A DNA stretch of 64,000 nucleotides from Hyphomonas sp. (lineage in GTDB: Bacteria; Pseudomonadota; Alphaproteobacteria; Caulobacterales; Hyphomonadaceae). Positions 25,500-34,570 of the stretch are shown piece after piece. Numbering within the stretch: position 1 is the stretch's first letter; each line of letters begins with the position of its first letter. The stretch is taken from the NCBI GenBank assembly GCA_020638455.1, contig JACKIK010000003.1, forward strand, positions 372,001 to 436,000. Reading direction: 5' to 3'. Both the position numbers and the translations under genes were made by a program. The notes under the pieces are model-generated. The model was not told the DNA's origin. It saw nothing but the letters and a program-made list of their open reading frames with translations, and made no database searches.

Positions 25500-27092
25500 T
25501 CAGGCCCCGGCCGGCCTGAAACTACCCGCCTGAGCCATGCGCCATTCGCTGGCAAGATGGGTGCCCTCCGGATCCGACAGCAGCTGGCCACGCATCAGCA
25601 GGTCATAGGCTTCGTCCGCTGGCCGGACGATGTCTTCCGTAACGCGGTGCATGATGTGGCGCGGCGTCAGTTCTCCCGGATGCTGGCAGCCCGCCGCACC
25701 CACCACTTCCATCAGCGCCTTCACCGTGTTGCGGTGAAAATTCGCGACCCGCACCGCCTTGTCCGACACGACAAGGCCACGCTGCCGGCTCTTGTCGGAG
25801 GTCGCAATCCCGGTCGGGCAGCGATTGTTGTGGCAGTTGAGCGACTGGATGCAGCCGAGGGAGAACATGAAACCACGCGCCGTGTTCACCCAATCAGCAC
25901 CAAGCGCCATCGACGAGGCAATCGCAAACGCGCTCACCTGCTTGCCCGAACAGGCAAGGCGCACCTTGTCCTTCAGCTCGGTGCCGACCAGCGCATTCCG
26001 TGTCAGGACGAGGCCCTGGCGCAGCGGCGCGCCGACATGGTCGAGGAACTCCGCCGGTGCCGCCCCGGTGCCGCCCTCCCCGCCATCGACAACCATGAAG
26101 TCGAGCAGGATGCCGGTCTCCAGCATCGCCTTGCACAGGGCCAGCACTTCCCATCGATTACCCACCGCGAACTTCGCACCCACCGGCTTGCCGCCGGACA
26201 GCTCGCGCAGCTTCGCGACGAACTCCATCATCTCGATGGGAGTCGAAAACGCCGAATGCGCCGGCGGCGACACGCAGGTCTGTCCGATCTCGATGCCGCG
26301 CGCTTCGGCGATCTCATGGGTCACCTTCGCGCCGGGCAGCACGCCGCCATGGCCGGGCTTGGCCCCCTGGCTCAGCTTGATCTCGATCATCTTCACCTGG
26401 GGATCGGCTGCAACGTCGCGGAAGCGCTCCGGATCGAAGCCGCCATCCTTCGCGCGGCAACCGAAATAGCCGGACCCGATTTCCCAGACGAGATCCGCGC
26501 CTCCCTTGCGATGATAGCGCGAGACGCCGCCCTCGCCCGTGTCGTGATAGAACCCGCCCATCTTCGCGCCGGTCGACAGGGCCTCGATGGCATTCGCTCC
26601 GAGCGATCCGAAGCTCATGGCGGAGATGTTGAACACGCTCGCCGAATACGGATGCGCGGTGCCCGGCGCGCCGACCGTGACGCGCGGATCCTTGTCTTCC
26701 GGGTGCAGGGCGCCGATCGAATGCGCCAGCCATTCATAGGGCGGCTGATCGACATCGAGATGGCTGCCGAACGGTTCGACAGACGTTACGTCCTTGGCCC
26801 GCCGGTAGACCATCGCACGGTCTTCATGATTGAACGGGCGCCCTTCAGTTTCGCTCTCGACGATGTAGGAGCGCAGGAACGGGCGCAGCTCCTCCGCCAG
26901 CCAGCGGACGCGCGACAGCAGCGGATAATTGCGCCACAGCGAATGCTGCGGCTGCACAAGATCATAGACTCCAAGCAGCGTCGTCAATCCGCCGAGAATG
27001 GCCGCGATCTGCGCCAGGGATCCGGTGTTCCAGAAGAACACGCCAAGCGCGCAGATCGCCGCGACAATGATGAGTACCGAATAGCGAGACAT
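25500..27092 (-). CDS. FMN-binding glutamate synthase family protein, membrane-anchored
   Basis: 530 residues. The N-terminal 45 residues hold two hydrophobic segments, then a stand-alone glutamate synthase FMN domain. FMN/3Fe-4S features: FNISAMSFGSLGANAIEALSTGA, DGGEGGTGAAPAEF, and the cluster cysteines CIQSLNCHNNRCPTGIAT. No glutamine amidotransferase domain and no GltD partner are present, so it probably does not make glutamate from glutamine; such orphan enzymes are of unknown substrate. ATG 27092 was chosen over an upstream in-frame start because the TM segment then begins the protein. Confidence 0.8.
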   Translation of the reverse strand: MSRYSVLIIVAAICALGVFFWNTGSLAQIAAILGGLTTLLGVYDLVQPQHSLWRNYPLLSRVRWLAEELRPFLRSYIVESETEGRPFNHEDRAMVYRRAKDVTSVEPFGSHLDVDQPPYEWLAHSIGALHPEDKDPRVTVGAPGTAHPYSASVFNISAMSFGSLGANAIEALSTGAKMGGFYHDTGEGGVSRYHRKGGADLVWEIGSGYFGCRAKDGGFDPERFRDVAADPQVKMIEIKLSQGAKPGHGGVLPGAKVTHEIAEARGIEIGQTCVSPPAHSAFSTPIEMMEFVAKLRELSGGKPVGAKFAVGNRWEVLALCKAMLETGILLDFMVVDGGEGGTGAAPAEFLDHVGAPLRQGLVLTRNALVGTELKDKVRLACSGKQVSAFAIASSMALGADWVNTARGFMFSLGCIQSLNCHNNRCPTGIATSDKSRQRGLVVSDKAVRVANFHRNTVKALMEVVGAAGCQHPGELTPRHIMHRVTEDIVRPADEAYDLLMRGQLLSDPEGTHLASEWRMAQAGSFRPAGA

Positions 27093-27205
27093 GGGTGTCC
27101 GGCGCCTCCCGACCGATTCCCGATATGGCAAGCCTAGCCGCGCGGCGGGAAGTGTGGAAGACCTGCATTCAGGGGAGCACCGCGCCTTGCACGAAAGGAT
27201 CGTCC

Positions 27206-28108
27206 ATGAAATCCGCCCTGACCCTTGCCGCCCTTCTGTTGTCAGCCGTTCCGGCTGCGTTGGCCCAGTCCGCCTCTCCGACCGGCGGACGCGACTACCA
27301 GGAAGACGTCTATGTCACGCCGTACTGGACGCGCATGCCGGTGATCGAATCCATCGGCCGCGCCAATATGCAGGTTGCGCCGAACCGCGCTTCGTTTTCC
27401 GTGACCTATCTGGAAACCGACAAGGACGCCGAAGACGCCATGAAGCTCGCCGTGCAGCGCGGCAAGTTGGCCTATGACACCGCGAAGAAAATCGCCGGCG
27501 ACAAGGCGATCGTGCAATCGTCCGTGTCGGTCGACCCGTACTACCAGCAATATCGCGATAATGACGGCAACAGGATCGAGAACGACCGGGCCGACAAGAT
27601 CGTCGGCTACGAAGCGCGCGTGACACTGAATGTCGAAGTGGAGGATATTGCCGCCGCAGGAAAGGCGCGCGCCGGTGTGCTGGCGCTGAGCCCGGAATCC
27701 TCGACACCGCTCAACATGTATCTCGAAGCGACGACCGAAATGAACCGCGCCGCCTATGAGGCCGCCGTGAGCGATGGCGCCGCGCGCGCGAAAGCCACCG
27801 CGGAAGCAGCCGGCACGAAGCTTGGAAAGCTGCTCGCCGTCCAGGAAGGTAGTGGCCCATGCCTTGGCCGCTGGACAACATCGGCCGGCGTCGACAGGAA
27901 TTACTACGACCGCAATTATCCCATGGCCGCAGAGGCGGCGCCTGCGCCGATGGCCCGGCAGCAAACCGTGACTGTGACCGCGGCAAAGATTGGCGGCCGC
28001 GACGTGACAATCACGCAGGCCGATATCGACGCGCTCGATCTGCCGTCCGACACGCCCAGACAATCCATCTCGTCGAGTGTCTGCATGATCTATTCCGTCG
28101 GGAATTGA
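27206..28108 (+). CDS. SIMPL (DUF541) domain periplasmic protein
   Basis: 300 residues with signal peptide MKSALTLAALLLSAVPAALA (cleavage after ALA). The SIMPL domain starts at IESIGRANMQVAPNRASFSVTY and includes the repeated long helices EDAMKLAVQRGKLAYDTAK and AAYEAAVSDGAARAKATAEAAG; family members are oligomeric periplasmic proteins of uncertain role (some act in oxidative stress). AAAGGAT precedes ATG 27206. Divergent from the FMN glutamate-synthase-like gene. Confidence 0.8.
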   Translation: MKSALTLAALLLSAVPAALAQSASPTGGRDYQEDVYVTPYWTRMPVIESIGRANMQVAPNRASFSVTYLETDKDAEDAMKLAVQRGKLAYDTAKKIAGDKAIVQSSVSVDPYYQQYRDNDGNRIENDRADKIVGYEARVTLNVEVEDIAAAGKARAGVLALSPESSTPLNMYLEATTEMNRAAYEAAVSDGAARAKATAEAAGTKLGKLLAVQEGSGPCLGRWTTSAGVDRNYYDRNYPMAAEAAPAPMARQQTVTVTAAKIGGRDVTITQADIDALDLPSDTPRQSISSSVCMIYSVGN

Positions 28109-28145
28109 CAGTTCATCCGACTACGGAATAAAGAAAAGACTGCGA

Positions 28146-28180
28146 CCTTTCGTGATTCCTGATCACGAAGGGTTGTTTCC
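28146..28180 (+). terminator. Hairpin after the SIMPL gene
   Basis: CCTTTCGTGAT / ATCACGAAGG, a 10-bp stem with one bulged T, followed by GTTGTTTCC. The U tract is poor. It could be a terminator for the SIMPL gene or a dyad regulating the DUF2853 gene. Confidence 0.45.
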
Positions 28181-28289
28181 TTGTGGAAATCGTGGCTTGG
28201 GTCTTTCACGTTTCATTTTGATTCGTGAACAGTCGCTGCGTAATCTGAAATCACGCCCGTTCGTCCGGGCCCATAGAGGAGACACTCCC

Positions 28290-28712
28290 ATGGCAAAAGC
28301 AACCAAGAAAAAAGCTGCCGCGCCGAAGAAGGCCGCTGCACCAAAAGTCGCCAAGCCGGCAAAGGCACCTTCGCAGAAAGAAGTGCTGATGGAAAAATAT
28401 GTCGCTGACCTGAAAGAGAAGGTAGGCGAAGCGCGTCCGGACATGGCGCTGCTTGAAGGCGCCGTGAAAGCCTGCGGCCCGGCCATCTACAAATCCGACT
28501 CAGCCACCGTCGCTGCCACGCAGAAAGACGAGCTTGAGCGCATCAAGAAGACCTTTATCGCGAAGAAGCTTGGTGTGGCCGATGCCGCCAAGGCAGACGC
28601 CGCCATCGCCGAAGCGATCGAGAAGTATGGCCGTTCGGTGCGCGCAAAGCATCGCCCGGTGGTCTACTACCTCATCGCAAAGGCCCTGCGCAAAGGCGCC
28701 GCGCTGAAATAA
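28290..28712 (+). CDS. DUF2853 family protein with Lys/Ala-rich tail
   Basis: 140 residues. The first 30 are a Lys/Ala/Pro-rich, histone H1-like tail (MAKATKKKAAAPKKAAAPK). The rest matches DUF2853: EKYVADLKEKVGEARPDMALLEGAVKACGPAIYKSDSATVA, then IEKYGRSVRAKHRPVVYYLIAKAL. The function of the family is unknown; the basic tail could bind nucleic acid. AGAGGAGA lies 7 nt before ATG 28290, and a strong terminator follows, so it is a monocistronic unit. Confidence 0.8.
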   Translation: MAKATKKKAAAPKKAAAPKVAKPAKAPSQKEVLMEKYVADLKEKVGEARPDMALLEGAVKACGPAIYKSDSATVAATQKDELERIKKTFIAKKLGVADAAKADAAIAEAIEKYGRSVRAKHRPVVYYLIAKALRKGAALK

Positions 28713-28731
28713 GCGATCATCCGGAAACGGA

Positions 28732-28772
28732 AAAAGCCGGGCCAGCTTTCGCTGCGCCCGGCTTTCTTTTTA
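28732..28772 (+). terminator. Rho-independent terminator of the DUF2853 gene
   Basis: Stem AAAGCCGGGC (28734-28743) with GCCCGGCTTT (28757-28766), followed by CTTTTT. Confidence 0.9.
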
Positions 28773-28820
28773 CATCAAGCACCCAATTCTCTGCAGGCGC
28801 CTGCGGAGAGACTGTGTCTA

Positions 28821-29957
28821 TCAATACCCGTTCAGCTTCGCATATCGGTCGCGGTGCCAGCTGGATGAACCGTACAGTGCTTCCTGCACACGTGCGCGCT
28901 TCATGTAGAGTCCCGGATCAGCCACGTCCGTCATGCCGATGCCGCCATGCATCTGCACACACTCGTTCGAAACGAGATGCACGAGTTCGCCCGCGCGCGC
29001 CTTGGCGAGGCTTGCCAGTTCCGCCACATCGCTCTTGCCTTCATCCGCGGCGGACAAGGCCGCCGCCACGCAGGAGCGCGTCATCTCAAGCTCCGTGAAC
29101 ATCTTCGCGGCACGGTGCTGCAGCGACTGGAAAGAGCCGATCAGCTGGCCGAACTGCTTCCGATTGTTCAGGTACTCCAGCGTCATGTCGAACGCGGCCT
29201 GCGCCGAGCCCAGCATTTCCGCCGCCTGGCCGATGGCAGCCCTGTCCAGCACTGGTTCCAGGATGTCCGCGCCCTGATCGGCGGCGCCAATGAGGGCATC
29301 TTCCTTCACCGTCACATCGGTGAAGGTGATGTGCGCTGCGCCATGGCTGTCCACCGTCTCCAGTTCCTGGATCGACACGCCCTTGGCGTTCGCAGGAACA
29401 AGGAACAGCGACAGGCCGTGACGGTCGCCCGGCTCGCCGAACGTGCGTGCGACGACGATCAGCATGTCTGCATGGTGCCCATCCGGCACGTAACGCTTCT
29501 CGCCGTTGATCGTGTAGCCCTGCCCGTTGCGCTCTGCTTCGGTGGCAACGTTCAGCGGATTGAAATGCGCACTCTCATCGAGGGCGAGGGCGAACGTCGT
29601 CTCGCCGCCGGCGATCTTCGGCAGCCATTCGGCCTGCTGCGCCGGGCTACCGCCCAATTGCAGCACGCTTGCCCCGATCAGGGCCGTCTGGAGAAGCGGC
29701 GTTGCCGCCAGTGTCCGGCCCTGCGCCTCAAGAATCTGCCCAAGGCCGACAAGACCGAACGTCTCGCCGCCCGGCTCGTCCGGAACGATCACGCCGAAGA
29801 AACCGAGTTCGGCCAGTTTCTGGCGGGTCGAAGGGTCCTTGCCATTGGCGCCGCTGTCGCGCAGTTCGCGCAGGTGCGTTACCGGCAGCTCATCGCGCGC
29901 GAAGGCCATCGCTGTGTCACGCAGCATTTCCTGGTCTTCGGTCAGAAGGAAGGTCAT
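28821..29957 (-). CDS. Acyl-CoA dehydrogenase, subunit without catalytic Glu
   Basis: 378 residues with the ACAD fold: FLLTEDQEMLRDTAMAFA at the N-terminus, FAD-binding middle (FALALDESAHFNPLNVA), and the C-terminal helical domain with QMHGGIGMTD. Near the C-terminus, where many ACADs carry the catalytic base in a Y-E-G-T block, this one reads LYGSSSWHRDRYA, so the Glu is missing. It follows a larger ACAD gene by 23 bp on the same strand. Obligate alpha2beta2 ACADs, in which only one subunit type has the base, are known from steroid side-chain degradation; this pair looks the same. ATG 29957 has GGAGATAA upstream. Confidence 0.85.
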   Translation of the reverse strand: MTFLLTEDQEMLRDTAMAFARDELPVTHLRELRDSGANGKDPSTRQKLAELGFFGVIVPDEPGGETFGLVGLGQILEAQGRTLAATPLLQTALIGASVLQLGGSPAQQAEWLPKIAGGETTFALALDESAHFNPLNVATEAERNGQGYTINGEKRYVPDGHHADMLIVVARTFGEPGDRHGLSLFLVPANAKGVSIQELETVDSHGAAHITFTDVTVKEDALIGAADQGADILEPVLDRAAIGQAAEMLGSAQAAFDMTLEYLNNRKQFGQLIGSFQSLQHRAAKMFTELEMTRSCVAAALSAADEGKSDVAELASLAKARAGELVHLVSNECVQMHGGIGMTDVADPGLYMKRARVQEALYGSSSWHRDRYAKLNGY

Positions 29958-29980
29958 GTCGTTTATCTCCTGCCGTTTGC

Positions 29981-31195
29981 CTACTGATGGTCTTTCAGTC
30001 CAAGCACGCGCTTGGAGATGACGTTGAGGTTGATCTCGCTGGTGCCGCCCTCGATCGAGTTGCCCTTCGAGCGCAGCCACTGGCGGGTGACTTTCTTCGC
30101 ACTGGAATCGAAGCCCTCCCCTTCCCAGCCGAGCCCTTCGGTACCGAGCGCCTCGATCAGAAGTTCGTGGCGGTCCTGGTTCATCTTGGCCGCGCCGTAT
30201 TTGAGGATCGAGGCCGTGTGGCTCACCGCCTGCCCCGCCTTGGCCTGTTCGGCCTGGCGCTGGACGGTCAGGTTGAACGCCTTGGCGTACATCTTGTGGT
30301 CGGCAATACGGCCACGCAGGTCACCATCGAGAATGCGGCCCTCGCTGTCGGTCCCGATATGCTGCTTGGCATATTCCTCCGGCCCCAGAATGCCGGACCC
30401 GCCCGTGCCGCCGAAGCCGCCTGCCGAAATCGACGAGCGTTCGAATTGCAGGAGGCGTTTTGCGATTTCCCAGCCGCCATTGACCTTGCCCACCAGCTGG
30501 TCCTTCGGCACCTTCACATCGGTGAAGAAGGTCTCGCAGAACGGGCTCTCGCCGGAGATCAGCAGGATCGGCCGCGCTTCCACGCCGGGCGAGGTCATGT
30601 CGAACAGGATGAAGCTGATGCCTTCATGCTTCACGCTCGTATCGGTGCGCACCAGACAGAAGATCCAGTCCGCCTTATCAGCGTACGACGTCCAGACTTT
30701 CTGGCCGTTGATCAGGTAGTGGTCGCCCTTGTCCTCGCAGCGCGTCTGCAGGCCGGCAAGGTCGGAGCCGGCGCCCGGCTCGGAATAGCCCTGGCACCAG
30801 CGTATCTTGCCTTTCACGATGTCAGGGATGAAGCGCATCTTCTGCTCTTCATTGCCGAACTCGAGCAGGGCCGGGCCAAACATCCAGAGGCCGAAGGAGA
30901 ACAGCGGCGGACGCGCGCGGATGCGGCGCATCTCTTCCTGCAGCACACGATCCTGCTCACGCGTGAGGCCGCCGCCGCCATATTTCTTCGGCCATTGCGG
31001 CGCGGTCCAGCCCTTCTCGCCCATACGGTCCAGCCAGACTTTCGAGTCCGGGTTCTTGAACGTCCCGCGCCGGCCGCCCCAGACGATCTCGTCGTCCTTC
31101 ATCGGCGTACGCATGGAAGGCGGGCAGTTTTCCTCGAGCCAGGCGCGCGTTTCGGCGCGGAAGGTGTCGAGCTCGTCGACGGCGGTGTCGGCCAT
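29981..31195 (-). CDS. Acyl-CoA dehydrogenase, catalytic subunit
   Basis: 404 residues. ACAD domains in order: N-terminal helices, QGYSEPGAGSDLAGLQTR (FAD and substrate loop), helical C-terminus. The catalytic Glu position is occupied: GNSIEGGTSEINLNVIS. First gene of the two-gene operon with the Glu-less ACAD. Substrate cannot be deduced; by analogy a bulky or branched acyl-CoA is likely. Confidence 0.9.
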   Translation of the reverse strand: MADTAVDELDTFRAETRAWLEENCPPSMRTPMKDDEIVWGGRRGTFKNPDSKVWLDRMGEKGWTAPQWPKKYGGGGLTREQDRVLQEEMRRIRARPPLFSFGLWMFGPALLEFGNEEQKMRFIPDIVKGKIRWCQGYSEPGAGSDLAGLQTRCEDKGDHYLINGQKVWTSYADKADWIFCLVRTDTSVKHEGISFILFDMTSPGVEARPILLISGESPFCETFFTDVKVPKDQLVGKVNGGWEIAKRLLQFERSSISAGGFGGTGGSGILGPEEYAKQHIGTDSEGRILDGDLRGRIADHKMYAKAFNLTVQRQAEQAKAGQAVSHTASILKYGAAKMNQDRHELLIEALGTEGLGWEGEGFDSSAKKVTRQWLRSKGNSIEGGTSEINLNVISKRVLGLKDHQ

Positions 31196-31277
31196 GGCGG
31201 TCTCCCTTGGTGGATATGGATTTCGTTGAGAGAGACCCTATTCCTCCCCCGCGCCCCAGCCAAGCACTGTCGCAGGG

Positions 31278-32705
31278 TCAGACCTCATGCGGTGTCTTCA
31301 CCCAGTAGTGCGGGCGGCGGGCGAGGCTCCACAGCGCGCGGGCCATGGCGAGCGTCTGCAGCGGCCAGTAGAGCGGCATGGTCGCAATGTCAGCGAGGCG
31401 CCGCCACCGCCATGGCCCCGGCGCCAGCATGGCCGACAGCGCCCCGGTTGCGAGCGACAGGCAGAAACCAGCCTGTCCAGCGATGCCAAGGTGCAACGAC
31501 GGGCTGACGAAACAGGCAAGGCACCAGAGCGCCCACGGCCCGTGCACCAGCGCAGAAACGATCGCCGCGCCGAGCGTCAACTGGACCGAGGCGAACCCGG
31601 CCGGGCGCAGGCTGCGCAGCACGCCAGCCGGGTCGCGCATCAGCACCAGCCAGGTCTGCACGAATCCCTTGAGCCAGCGGGAGCGCTGGCCGAGCCAGAC
31701 CGCAGCATCCTCCGGCGGCGCCTCGAACGTCGGCGAACGGAGGACGCCGACCCGCCGGCCGAGCCGCGCGAGGCGAAGGCCAAGGTCCGCGTCTTCGGTC
31801 ACGTTCCAGGCGTCCCAGCCGCCCGAGGCGACGAGGGCGTCGCGGCGGAAATGGTTGCTTGTGCCGCCCAGGGCGACAGGCAGGCCGAGCCGGGCCAGCG
31901 CCGGCAGGATCAGGCCGAACTGGATCGCATATTCCTGCGCCCATTGCCGGGCGAGCCAGCCACCTTTCGCAGGCATGCCGACAAGCGGCGCCTGCAGGCA
32001 GGCGAGTTCCGGTGCGGCATGGGCAAACGCCTCCGCGGCGGTCCGCAGCTGGCCGGGATGCGGCCGGTCCTCGGCGTCGTAGACGACCACATAGGCGCCG
32101 GTCGCCCGGGCAAGTCCGTAGTTGAGCGCACGCGGCTTGGTCTGCGGCTCGCCGGGCGGCAGGATCAGCAGCTCGGTCCGGGCCGGCCAGTCCTGCGAAA
32201 GGATCGCGGTCCGCGTCGCCTCATCGCCGGTCTCGATGAGGAGCTTTATGTCGAGCATGTCCTCCGGATAGTCGAACGCAGAGACGGTGCGCGCCAGCTG
32301 CGGCACGCAGGCCGCTTCGTCCTTCATCGCAATGAGGATCGTGTAGCCGGGCAGGAGCACGGAGACGCCGTCCTGCGGCGGACGCGCAGAAGATGGCCAC
32401 AACGCAACAGCCAGGAGCACAAGGCGGAACGCCATGACGGCCAGGAAGAACAGCATCGCCGCCGCCAGCAGTCCCGCGAGCAGCAAGCCCGGCGCGGCAA
32501 GGCCGACGAGACCGGCCATTGCCGCAAGCCGGACGAGCGCCCTGCCCTGGATCGCAGTCAGCGTCTGCCGGGCCGACAGGTGCGGCGCACGCAGCGCAAT
32601 TCCCGAGGCCGCTTCGCCAGCGAGCTGCCAATCCGGCGGTGGCGCAGCCAGACCCGGCCGCGCCCAGCGCGGAGCCGCACTCCCCCTGAACCCATCAGCA
32701 CCCAT
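31278..32705 (-). CDS. Membrane family 2 glycosyltransferase (BcsA-like fold)
   Basis: 475 residues. Two N-terminal TM helices (about 63-105), a cytosolic GT-A domain and two or three C-terminal TM segments. Processive-type motifs: VVYDAED (DxD), NVTEDADLGLRLAR (TED), QRSRWLKGFVQTW (QxxRW). This is the set used by cellulose/hyaluronan/poly-GlcNAc synthases and by the glycan synthases that resemble them. No partner (BcsB, PgaA, PgaB) is adjacent, so the product is unknown. The start at ATG 32705 lacks a normal Shine-Dalgarno; a 24-bp dyad sits directly upstream. Confidence 0.8.
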   Translation of the reverse strand: MGADGFRGSAAPRWARPGLAAPPPDWQLAGEAASGIALRAPHLSARQTLTAIQGRALVRLAAMAGLVGLAAPGLLLAGLLAAAMLFFLAVMAFRLVLLAVALWPSSARPPQDGVSVLLPGYTILIAMKDEAACVPQLARTVSAFDYPEDMLDIKLLIETGDEATRTAILSQDWPARTELLILPPGEPQTKPRALNYGLARATGAYVVVYDAEDRPHPGQLRTAAEAFAHAAPELACLQAPLVGMPAKGGWLARQWAQEYAIQFGLILPALARLGLPVALGGTSNHFRRDALVASGGWDAWNVTEDADLGLRLARLGRRVGVLRSPTFEAPPEDAAVWLGQRSRWLKGFVQTWLVLMRDPAGVLRSLRPAGFASVQLTLGAAIVSALVHGPWALWCLACFVSPSLHLGIAGQAGFCLSLATGALSAMLAPGPWRWRRLADIATMPLYWPLQTLAMARALWSLARRPHYWVKTPHEV

Positions 32706-32706
32706 T

Positions 32707-32730
32707 CTGGTAGAAAAGCGCTTCTACCAG
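32707..32730 (-). promoter_or_regulatory. Perfect dyad directly upstream of the glycosyltransferase start
   Basis: CTGGTAGAA-AAGCGC-TTCTACCAG (9-bp arms), ending 1 nt before the start codon on the minus strand. It could be a repressor operator overlapping the transcription start or an RNA hairpin covering the initiation region. Its core AAGCGCTT recalls LacI-family operators. Confidence 0.5.
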
Positions 32731-32806
32731 CAGAATTCCACAGACCACAGGTTGAATTTGTTTCGTTGCCGAAACGGCTCGCGCCAGAGGCGGCCAAATT
32801 CGCCTG

Positions 32807-34384
32807 TCAGGAGGCCGGACCGGCGGGCGGCAAAAGGTCGAAGCTCAGCTGCACCGGCATCGCCGGGGCCTTCCGCGTCCGCCCCCGCTTGCGGCCGTGG
32901 AACGGAAGATCCGGCTGGCGCACATCCTGGCCGGCCTCGCCGCGTGCGCGGTCCTGTGTGATCACCGGCGCGCGCCGCAGAAGGGCAAGCCGTTCACGCG
33001 CTTCCCGACCGGCGGCAACATGATCCAGCATGCGCATCGGATAGGTCTGCCCGAACACGATTCCTGCGCGGACAAGTTCCGCTTTCGGCGCCTCCCACGG
33101 CGCGTGCAGGTAATGCGTCGGCAGGGCGGCAAGCTCCGGCACCCAGCGCCGGATGAAGGCGCCGTCCGGATCCATGTCTTGGGACTGCTTGACCGGATTG
33201 AACACGCGTGGCGTCGCGGCACCGGTGAGCATCACGTGCGCCTGCACCTGCGGGTAGTGAATGCCGGCCTCAAAATCGGTGAGCAGGGCGGCCATCTGCG
33301 CAGCCGGCCGGCCCGGATCCATCCACAGGTGCCAGGCCGCAAAGCCGATCAGCTGCACCCGCAGGGGCGCGCTCAGCCAGCCGGTCGCCTTCAGCGAACG
33401 CATCGCTGCATCAATGAAGGGAAACCCGGTCCGGCCCTGCAGCCACGCCTCAAGCCGCGGGTCGCCCGCGTCGGCTTCGGGGCGCAGCCCGTCGCGCACC
33501 GGCGGCACCGGCCGCTTGTCGAATGACGTTCCGTCCTCGACGGCCTGCTGGCTGCGGCTGCGGGCCTGAAGGCGGGCAAGGAAACCATCGAGCGACTGCG
33601 TGAAGGTCGTGTCGCCATCCTCGGCATAGGCCACACGCGCGCGCCAGGCCGCCTGCACCGCTTCGCGCGCCGAGACCGTGCCAAAGGCAAGGTGCGGCGA
33701 CAGGCGCGAGGATACGTCCGCGGCCTCCGTCGGATGCGAAAGCGCCTGGCCATAGCGCCTGCCCCGGCCCGAAAGGAAGCTGCGCAGCAGCTCGACCCCC
33801 GCGGCCCGCCCACCGGGCTGACGCTCCGGACAATCATCCGGGCCGAGCCCGAAATCCTCGGCAATCGGCCAGGGGGCCGACGGCACGTCCGCCATCCGGA
33901 TCGTGTCGGGCGCCTTCAGGCGCGGGCGCGACATCAGCTCGTTCCAGTGCGCGGCCCAGCTATCGCGACCTGCACGGTCCTGAAGTACGCCGGTCTGGCT
34001 CTGCTCGCGAAGCGAGACGCCGGCCTGCAGCGCCCAGCGGCGCACGGACCGGTCACGGTCATGGGCCCATTGAAGGCCGGTTTCCTCATGCATGTGAATG
34101 GCAGCAAGGCCGTGACGGCGATGAAGGTCCGCCAGCACCTCGGCCGTCCTGCCCGTGCGCACGACAAGCCGGGCGCCGCGCAGTCTCAGGGCCTCGTCCA
34201 GCTCGGTCAGGCTCTCGATCAGGAAATCGAAGTGGCGGCGGGACTGTTCCGGCAGGGACCAGAGGCCCGGATCGAATATGTAGAGAGGAAGGACTGGCGC
34301 GCCGCTCGCCAGCGCCGCCGCGAGGGCCGCGTGGTCGTGGACCCGAAGGTCCCGCCTGAACCAGACAACATGAAGTCCACTCAT
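32807..34384 (-). CDS. Cryptochrome/photolyase family protein
   Basis: 525 residues. N-terminal Rossmann antenna domain (LHVVWFRRDLRVHDHAAL), then the FAD-binding helical domain (GRTGFPFIDAAMRSLKATGWL, FNPVKQSQDMDPDGAFIRRWVPEL). It would use light and FADH- to repair pyrimidine dimers if it is a photolyase. The segment around the flavin that reads NNGGWQW in class I photolyases is replaced here by FEAGIHYPQVQ, and the following HNRLR by SAPLR, so it belongs to a different subfamily and exact activity is uncertain. The LexA box at the start codon ties it to the SOS response, which favours repair. Confidence 0.85.
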   Translation of the reverse strand: MSGLHVVWFRRDLRVHDHAALAAALASGAPVLPLYIFDPGLWSLPEQSRRHFDFLIESLTELDEALRLRGARLVVRTGRTAEVLADLHRRHGLAAIHMHEETGLQWAHDRDRSVRRWALQAGVSLREQSQTGVLQDRAGRDSWAAHWNELMSRPRLKAPDTIRMADVPSAPWPIAEDFGLGPDDCPERQPGGRAAGVELLRSFLSGRGRRYGQALSHPTEAADVSSRLSPHLAFGTVSAREAVQAAWRARVAYAEDGDTTFTQSLDGFLARLQARSRSQQAVEDGTSFDKRPVPPVRDGLRPEADAGDPRLEAWLQGRTGFPFIDAAMRSLKATGWLSAPLRVQLIGFAAWHLWMDPGRPAAQMAALLTDFEAGIHYPQVQAHVMLTGAATPRVFNPVKQSQDMDPDGAFIRRWVPELAALPTHYLHAPWEAPKAELVRAGIVFGQTYPMRMLDHVAAGREARERLALLRRAPVITQDRARGEAGQDVRQPDLPFHGRKRGRTRKAPAMPVQLSFDLLPPAGPAS

Positions 34385-34385
34385 G

Positions 34386-34419
34386 GAACAAAGATAGAAC
34401 ATTTGTTCCCGCTATTCAA
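34386..34419 (-). promoter_or_regulatory. LexA box and promoter of the photolyase gene
   Basis: On the minus strand TTGAAT (34414-34419), 17-bp spacer and TATCTT (34391-34396) form a good sigma70 promoter. The alphaproteobacterial LexA box GTTC-N7-GTTC occupies 34386-34400 and covers the -10. A transcript would begin about at the A of ATG 34384. A longer start at ATG 34402 would lie inside the box and is unlikely. Confidence 0.75.
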
Positions 34420-34570
34420 GCCCGTCACCCATCCGGGACGTCATTCCCGCAGAATTGCGCCTTTTTTCTCGCGGCGGTGCATCCGGGCGCATTCCGCGGC
34501 GCATCTGAATTAATAAGGAATCGAACGTGAACCGGCATTCATGGGCTTGCAGTTCCCCCCGCCGGCACCA

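Noticed and set aside
32707..32730. Terminator of an upstream transcript
   Set aside because: The dyad has no U tract on either strand and is directly at the glycosyltransferase start, so an operator or leader hairpin is more likely.
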